From positions 1-13,808 of the forward strand of contig ML770227.1 in assembly GCA_009733575.1 (NCBI GenBank): a DNA stretch of 13,808 bases. Reading direction: 5' to 3'. Source of the DNA: Gymnopus androsaceus JB14. Its lineage: Eukaryota; Basidiomycota; Agaricomycetes; Agaricales; Omphalotaceae. The notes beneath the pieces were generated by a model. That model ran no database searches and was not told the DNA's origin. It was given only the letters and a program-made list of their open reading frames with translations. The number at the start of each line of letters is the position of its first letter. Positions within the stretch are counted from its first letter, which is position 1. Of the stretch, positions 9,608-13,808 are shown one piece after another. The translations under genes and the position numbers were made by a program.

Positions 9608-9766
9608 CTTTTTTACGAGTCCTTGCCTCCTTTCGAAGGCATTCTATTCGACAAATAGTCGAGTCTCGGTTTCGGCCTTGAGATTCCTATTCTACGCTTC
9701 ACTCTTTCACTCGTCGATTCTAGGTTGAGGTTCCACTTTTGTGTTGAAACTCCCGTACACTTGAAG
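9608..9766 (+). other. Leader of the nested element, no TGG primer-binding site
   Basis: The region after the first LTR starts CTTTTTTACGAGTCC and stays pyrimidine-rich up to the ORF. A normal tRNA primer site would begin with TGG close to the LTR end, and none is seen. GAGTCC at 9617-9622 could pair with GGACTC inside the LTR (9452-9457), a weak hint of self-priming. Confidence 0.5.
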
Positions 9767-10834
9767 ATGGCATCTTGTCCCCCGCGGCACCCAAAATCAT
9801 TTCCCCATGACAAACTCACATTCTTTCCTACTCCACATCGAATGGAGGTACTTGATACCCTTTACAATGTCGCTTGTGCTGCCCGAGATGACACAAGTGA
9901 CTGGCATCCCAATTGCCAGGACTGGAGTGATAACGTTCATGCAGAGGCTGTTGCCCTCCGCCACATGCTCCAGGCTGTGTTCTCGTTCTTGGATGGGGAT
10001 ATCCGGAGTGTACAAGAGCTGATGGAAATTATAGATACAGATAGGTGTAATTGGAGTATATGGGCTTACGCAAATCATGTTCATAGAAATGCAGTCAGCC
10101 CAACTTCACCCCTGCCGGAAGAGGAATACCCACCTCCGGGGTTACCTCCCCTGCACACCTGGACCATCCTTCATCCTTACCTTCATTCCAGCTACCCCAA
10201 CAATCCCGAATCAGTACCTCCATTGGAAACTGATTTTGCCACCTTCCTTCAGAATCGAGCTGGGACAGGTATCGCTAATAATACCTCGACCCCTCTTCAA
10301 ACTCCCATTACTCCGAATCGAGCTGGGACAAGCATCTCCCAGGACGCTTCGACCCCTCTTCACTCTGCGGATCGAGCTGGGACAACTGGTACTGCAAGCG
10401 TAGATGCACGAACCGGTTCGACCCCTCTCCGAACTTCAATTTCTTTGAAACCACCTTCTCCATTGCGCCAACCGTTGGGTCCCCAGCCCATACCGCGATG
10501 GAATATCCGCACTCTCAACCCCAACCTCAGTTCTGCTAAACATGATACAACATATCGAGCAGTTCACCGTCGGCGCAGACGTAATCGTCGCCCTCACAGA
10601 AATCAATCATCCACTTCATCAACTTTGAATCCACTTAAATCGGATTCGTCATCCCCATCCTCCAATACTCTGAACCAGTCTCCCGCTTCGACAAGCCCCA
10701 AGCCACTCAAATCTGGTTCATTGTTCATGCCTTTTGTGAATGCCAAGCAATTACATTCAATTGCAGCTACAGTTCAACATGCATTAGGATACTCCTCGAG
10801 AAAATCCCTGGTGATCATTATCCCTGGGACTTGA
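9767..10834 (+). CDS. Orphan 355-residue protein of the nested LTR element, function unknown
   Basis: I do not recognise a family. The frame opens at TTG 9725, but ATG 9767 is the first good start and I use it. The first ~100 residues look folded and helical (RMEVLDTLYNVACAARDD, AVALRHMLQAVFSFLDGDI, CNWSIWAYANHVHRNAV) with several cysteines and tryptophans. A proline-rich linker follows, then three imperfect repeats of the form RAGT-(spacer)-STPL at about 10258-10430. Next come a basic block (RRRRRNRRPHRN, near 10567-10602), a serine-rich part with two PLKS copies, and a short hydrophobic tail ending VIIIPGT. No zinc knuckle, DTG, YxDD or integrase motif is present. A folded N-terminus followed by a basic, disordered part would suit a Gag-like RNA-binding protein, but capture of a host gene fragment is equally possible. 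The frame is intact, unlike all its neighbours. Confidence 0.75.
   Translation: MASCPPRHPKSFPHDKLTFFPTPHRMEVLDTLYNVACAARDDTSDWHPNCQDWSDNVHAEAVALRHMLQAVFSFLDGDIRSVQELMEIIDTDRCNWSIWAYANHVHRNAVSPTSPLPEEEYPPPGLPPLHTWTILHPYLHSSYPNNPESVPPLETDFATFLQNRAGTGIANNTSTPLQTPITPNRAGTSISQDASTPLHSADRAGTTGTASVDARTGSTPLRTSISLKPPSPLRQPLGPQPIPRWNIRTLNPNLSSAKHDTTYRAVHRRRRRNRRPHRNQSSTSSTLNPLKSDSSSPSSNTLNQSPASTSPKPLKSGSLFMPFVNAKQLHSIAATVQHALGYSSRKSLVIIIPGT
10258..10430 (+). repeat. Triplicated RAGT/STPL repeat inside the orphan ORF
   Basis: The words TCGAGCTGGGACA and TCGACCCCTCT recur three times, giving protein repeats RAGT...STPL spaced about 20-25 residues apart. Sharing at the DNA level suggests recent internal duplication. 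Confidence 0.85.
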
Positions 10835-10889
10835 ATCCTTCATTCCATCTTCATTCTTTTGTAGATTCTTCTCGGTGCAGGAATCTAGT

Positions 10890-10898
10890 GGGGGAGGG
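10890..10898 (+). promoter_or_regulatory. Polypurine tract of the nested element
   Basis: GGGGGAGGG directly abuts the TGTAAC start of the second LTR. This is where plus-strand DNA synthesis is primed in LTR retroelements, and its position confirms that the internal region 9608-10898 belongs to the same element. Confidence 0.75.
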
Positions 10899-11101
10899 TG
10901 TAACGGATATGGCTCAGATTAGGTATATCTTATCTACATCCCGACGGACTCTTATACCCGCTACGTTATTTACTTTTATATTAGCTTTGACTTGACTTAT
11001 TACCTCCACCACGTACGCCGTACCTCGTTTATTCGACTATTCCAAGAATAGAAAGAGGTCTACTCGTACTTGTTGGAACTAAGTCGGGCTGAGGCCTTAC
11101 A
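10899..11101 (+). repeat. Second LTR of the nested element
   Basis: 203 bp, identical to the first LTR over its whole length as far as I can read. It follows the polypurine tract and is therefore the regular 3' LTR of the internal region. Confidence 0.95.
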
Positions 11102-11112
11102 CTTTTTTAAGG
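11102..11112. other. Eleven-base spacer between second and third LTR
   Basis: CTTTTTTAAGG starts with the same eight bases as the internal region (CTTTTTTA) and ends in GG, as the polypurine tract does. It therefore looks like a vestige of both ends of an internal region, or a two-LTR-circle type junction carrying primer remnants. Confidence 0.7.
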
Positions 11113-11315
11113 TGTAACGGATATGGCTCAGATTAGGTATATCTTATCTACATCCCGACGGACTCTTATACCCGCTACGTTATTTACTTTTATATTAGCT
11201 TTGACTTGACTTATTACCTCCACCACGTACGCCGTACCTCGTTTATTCGACTATTCCAAGAATAGAAATAGGTCTACTCGTACTTGTTGGAACTAAGTCG
11301 GGCTGAGGCCTTACA
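11113..11315 (+). repeat. Third LTR of the nested element
   Basis: 203 bp, differing from the other two at one base (T at 11269 in place of G). Its outer end carries the GCAAA duplication, so it is the true right end of the insertion. Confidence 0.95.
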
Positions 11316-11320
11316 GCAAA
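11316..11320. repeat. Right target-site duplication of the nested LTR element
   Basis: GCAAA follows TTACA and is identical to 9400-9404. The gypsy reading frame continues through this copy. Confidence 0.93.
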
Positions 11321-12213
11321 GAAGAGAGAACAATCCACTGAAGAATGGAAACGCTCACAACCGAGGCCACACTACTTCAAAGTCCCAAAAGACAAAAAAG
11401 GAAATAAGCACTATAATGTGTTCCGAGTCTTTGGGGCAAGAAAATATAAACCTGTCGCGATAAAAGTCCGACCAGTTAAAACTGAATTACCCGAGGAATA
11501 CAGAGTGCAAAGGGATATCAAAGGAGATCCACTTAAGGATTTACCGGAGCTTCCTACTCATCCTCGACCATTTGTTCCCACTGGAAGGTTCACGCAGGAA
11601 AGGAAGGAAATTTTCAACAAAAATCATAACGAGGGATTCCTCTGGGAAGAGGAGTTAGCCTTGTTTTACAATATAATGATGGATCAGGAGTCAGGTTTTG
11701 CATGGTGTGCCGAGGAAGGAGGATCGTTGAAAACACGAGTACTTTCCACCGGTTAAAATGCCTGTAATCCCTCATGAACCCTATGTCGAGAAAAACATTC
11801 CGATTCCACCAGGAATTTTCGAAGAAGTGTGTCGTATTCTCAAAGACAAGATTGATGCGGGGTATATGAGCCTTCGACATCGTCTTATCGAACCAAGTGG
11901 TTTTGTGTCACTAAGAAGGATCGGGAAAAGTTTACGAATTGTACACAGTCTCGAACCTCTTAACAAAATCATCGATCCAATTTTCAGGAGTGCCCCCAGC
12001 CACCGCAGACGTCGCGAGACCTTTTGCAGGAAGAGCATGTGGTGGTACCTTAGACGTGTTTGTTGGGTATGATGAATGGGATTTGCACATATTGTCGCGA
12101 GACTACACTGCGTTCCAGACACCGTTTCGGAACGTACCAATTGGTAAAACTACCAATGGGTTGGACAAATTCTGTACCCATCTTCCACAACGACATGACT
12201 TATATATACCGAG
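11316..12213 (+). pseudogene. Gypsy Pol linker 3' half and reverse transcriptase N-terminal part, frameshifted
   Basis: Reading resumes exactly at the duplicated GCAAA, open to TAA 11756. It contains the linker and LPELPTHPRPFVPTGRFTQE. An extra A in 11730-11733 moves the signal to the frame reading MPVIPHEPY and IPIPPGIFEEV. A missing base near 11860 and an extra C at 11922 put the conserved VYEPSTSSYRTKWFCVTKKD out of frame between them. IVHSLEPLN follows, then an extra G near 11974, SGVPPATADVARPFAGR and LDVFVGYDE (first catalytic Asp region), DYTAFQTPF, an extra C near 12127, then LPMGWTNSVPIFHNDMT, and a further shift near 12210. The enzyme would copy element RNA into DNA. At least six shifts in 500 bases make it non-functional unless some are sequencing errors. 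Confidence 0.85.
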
Positions 12214-13556
12214 ACTGAGATTGTGACTGGAGTTACCAGACCATATCTCGATGACGTTCCTATTCGAGGTCCGGCTACTAGGTATGAATTACCAGGAGGT
12301 GGCTATGAGACTATACCAGAGAATCCAAAGATTCAACGGTTTGTTTGGGAACATGCTTTGAACGTGAATAGGATTATCCAAAGGTTCAAATACGTTGGTG
12401 GAACCTTTTCTGGACCAAAAGCATTTTTGTGCTGTAAAGAAACAACTGTTGTTGGTCACAGATGCTCTTACGAGGGAAGATTGCCCGAGGAGAGTCAGGT
12501 CGAGACTATTCTAACATGGCCGAGATGTAAAAACAAATCTGATGTTAGGGCATTCCTCGGAACTGCAAGTCAGCTACGCATGTTCATAAAGAATTTTGCT
12601 AAGCTAGCAGCACCTTTGACGCGACTAACTGGAAACGATCCATGGGAATGGGGAATTGAACACGATATGGCAATGGACCTCATAAAAGAAGGTATCAAAA
12701 ATGCTCCGTGTTTAAGACCTATTAACTATGATTGGGATGTTTATCTCGTAGTGGACACATCGTACATGGCAGTCGGATGGTATATCTATCAAGTTGACCC
12801 TAATGATGAGACAAAAGTCTACTTCTGTTACTTTGGGTCAAGCACTCTCAATGAAAGAGAAGCTCGTTTTTCGCAGTCTAAACGTGAACTATACGGATTA
12901 AAGATTGCTTTACAAGCGAGCTACTATCAACTCTATGGGTGCAGGCGGTTAACAGTTTGTACAGATGCTAAATACATCAAGGGTATGCTAGACAACCCGA
13001 GCTGTGGACCCAATGCTACCATTAATCGCTGGATCGAGGAGATACGCAAGTACCATTTCGATCTAGTCCATGTTAAAGGGAAAGAAAACGATCTCGCCGA
13101 TGGTTTATCTCGCCGAGCCTATGGAGGAAAAATGTCGAAAAGACAACCTCCTAATGAGGACGATTTCGCTGACGAGGATGATGGTGAACCTGTGCCCTTC
13201 TTCATGGGTAAGGGTGAAACTGAATGGCCCCTGGACATCGAAGAGTTTAAAGACGAAATTGATACCCGCGGAGGCTTCCTCCTCGACACGGAATACGATC
13301 TCGATAGAGCTGGGTCTAGTGACGACTTAGAAGATGATATTCAACTCGCACTGGATGAAGAGAAGCAATGCCATTTGGATAGAGAACGGATCTGGAACTT
13401 GAACGGAATCACGGCAGAGCAATTCGCTGTCGCGATAAAACCCGCGGAGAAGGTCGATCACTCGAAATGGGTTGTAGCCGAGGACACAAAAGAGTGGAAC
13501 GAAGCGCACCCTTCATCAGCAAAAATGGTCTGGGCCTTGGATAGCCTGAGGCACTT
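12214..13556 (+). pseudogene. Gypsy reverse transcriptase C-terminal part and RNase H, uninterrupted
   Basis: From 12214 the frame is open without a break. It has the reverse transcriptase active site YLDD at 12244-12255, GPATRYELPGGGYETIPENP, the thumb region (VVGHRCSYEGRLPEE, VRAFLGTASQLRMFIKNFAKL) and then RNase H from about 12660. The four acidic RNase H residues are visible in VVDTSYMAVG, SKRELYGL, CTDAKYIKG and ENDLADGLSRR. An acidic linker (PNEDDFADEDDGEP) leads towards where the integrase should begin, but similarity fades after LDSLRHF. The frame runs on to a stop at 13651-13653 through unrelated sequence. RNase H degrades the RNA strand during replication. This part is well preserved compared with the rest of Pol, yet has no intact N-terminal partner. 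Confidence 0.88.
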
Positions 13557-13808
13557 CAGTCACCTACTAAAAAGTACCTTGTTAGGCTCAACTTTTGACC
13601 CAATAGTTGGCCCTAAGAGGGGTCAAATCCCCGGGATATCCCAGATGGGATAACTTGGATATCCCATCTGGGATCACCCAAGTGTCTGGGGTCCTGGCAT
13701 GGGGGACCCATGGGACATCCATGGGATATCCATGGTCTTCTTTCAGGAAGCTGCTATACCTGCCTGTCTTATGTAAATTTATATCTACCTATCTACCTGC
13801 AGTTAGTA
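13557..13808. other. Palindrome-dense non-coding segment replacing the gypsy 3' end
   Basis: Past 13556 no retroelement protein is readable. Instead there is a hairpin of TTTGACCC and GGGTCAAA (about 13595-13628), a perfect 14-base inverted repeat (13638-13651 and 13661-13674, loop 9), GGGTCC/GGACCC (13689-13694 and 13704-13709) and three CCATGG palindromes between 13708 and 13735. The last 70 bases are AT-rich and plain. It may be the edge of another mobile element that cut off the gypsy element. Confidence 0.6.
13638..13674. repeat. Perfect 14-base inverted repeat
   Basis: ATCCCAGATGGGAT and ATCCCATCTGGGAT are exact reverse complements separated by nine bases. The right arm is itself nearly palindromic, and ACTTGG (13653-13658) can pair with CCAAGT (13678-13683), so two mutually exclusive foldings are possible. 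Confidence 0.9.

Larger units (their letters stand above)
9405..11315 (+). mobile_element. Nested three-LTR retroelement with an orphan ORF, non-autonomous
   Basis: The 1911-bp insertion has the order LTR (9405-9607), internal region (9608-10898), LTR (10899-11101), 11-base spacer (11102-11112), LTR (11113-11315), with an exact GCAAA duplication at the outer ends only. Each LTR is 203 bp, starts TGTAA and ends TTACA. A purine tract precedes the second LTR. No protease, reverse transcriptase or integrase is encoded, so another element must have supplied them; the internal ORF encodes an unassigned protein. Size and layout resemble TRIM-like non-autonomous elements, except that this one keeps a long intact ORF and has a third LTR. 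Confidence 0.93.
5247..13556 (+). mobile_element. Decayed Ty3/gypsy retrotransposon, truncated before integrase
   Basis: Coding segments appear in the order Gag, zinc knuckle, aspartic protease, linker, reverse transcriptase and RNase H, which is the Ty3/gypsy order. The wording (WFCVTKKD, IVHSLEPLN, SGVPPATAD, ETIPENP, AKYIKGML) matches a clade I recognise from Agaricomycetes. The element is broken by about a dozen frameshifts and four in-frame TGA codons and interrupted at 9405-11315 by a younger LTR element. Similarity fades near 13556 and no integrase or 3' LTR follows. The left boundary is uncertain; I set it at the candidate TATA box. Confidence 0.88.

Noticed and set aside
9725..9766. 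Upstream start of the orphan ORF
   Set aside because: The longer version begins with TTG; ATG at 9767 is the first ordinary eukaryotic start, so the extra 14 residues were not included.
11113..11315. Third LTR as an independent solo-LTR insertion
   Set aside because: It would need its own target duplication; instead GCAAA is shared with the far left end and the spacer repeats the internal-region start.
11781..12140. 119-codon minus-strand frame opposite the reverse transcriptase
   Set aside because: The plus strand encodes conserved reverse transcriptase motifs throughout; the opposite frame is a by-product.
13557..13653. Last 32 codons of the RNase H frame as genuine protein
   Set aside because: The residues run through palindromic DNA and do not resemble the expected integrase zinc-binding region; the open frame appears accidental.
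13557..13808. Helitron 3' end
   Set aside because: Hairpins are present but no CTRR terminus directly follows one, and no Rep/helicase sequence is seen.

Overview
The window looks like transposon-dense DNA from a basidiomycete fungus, most likely an Agaricomycete. The reasons are a transposase gene split by introns of mostly about 45-70 nt, and a Ty3/gypsy polyprotein of a type I recognise from mushroom-forming fungi. No ordinary host gene, tRNA, rRNA or CRISPR array could be supported. Everything identifiable is mobile DNA in several layers.

Layout. (1) Positions 1-362 have no recognisable gene. (2) Positions 371-3914 are one complete-looking hAT DNA transposon: perfect 17-bp terminal inverted repeats, near-perfect 8-bp target duplications, GGGTC-rich subterminal zones, and an 11-exon minus-strand transposase gene (579-3671) with BED-type zinc finger, hAT catalytic core and C-terminal dimerisation region. 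It carries two TGA stops and two homopolymer frameshifts, so it is probably inactive. (3) Positions 3923-5510 are non-coding, with three tandem ~60-bp repeats, TATA-like sites and a possible primer-binding site; this is probably the promoter and leader of the next element. (4) From about 5538 to about 13556 runs a decayed Ty3/gypsy retrotransposon: Gag with a zinc knuckle, retropepsin with a DPG catalytic site, a linker, reverse transcriptase with YLDD, and RNase H with all four acidic residues. It stops before any integrase. (5) Within its pol region sits a second, much younger LTR element (9405-11315), flanked by an exact GCAAA duplication. It has three copies of a 203-bp LTR rather than two, and an internal ORF for a 355-residue protein that I cannot assign to any family. 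(6) Positions 13557-13808 are a palindrome-dense non-coding segment of unknown origin.

How the parts relate. The gypsy frame continues exactly across the GCAAA duplication once the nested element is ignored, so that insertion is certain and recent: the three LTRs differ at one base in 203. The hAT transposon and gypsy element are older. All six in-frame stops not caused by a frameshift are TGA, compatible with CGA to TGA at CpG sites, and the one difference in the hAT target duplication is CG versus CA. This fits methyl-cytosine decay or RIP-like mutation. The best candidate for something undescribed is the small three-LTR element with its orphan ORF.
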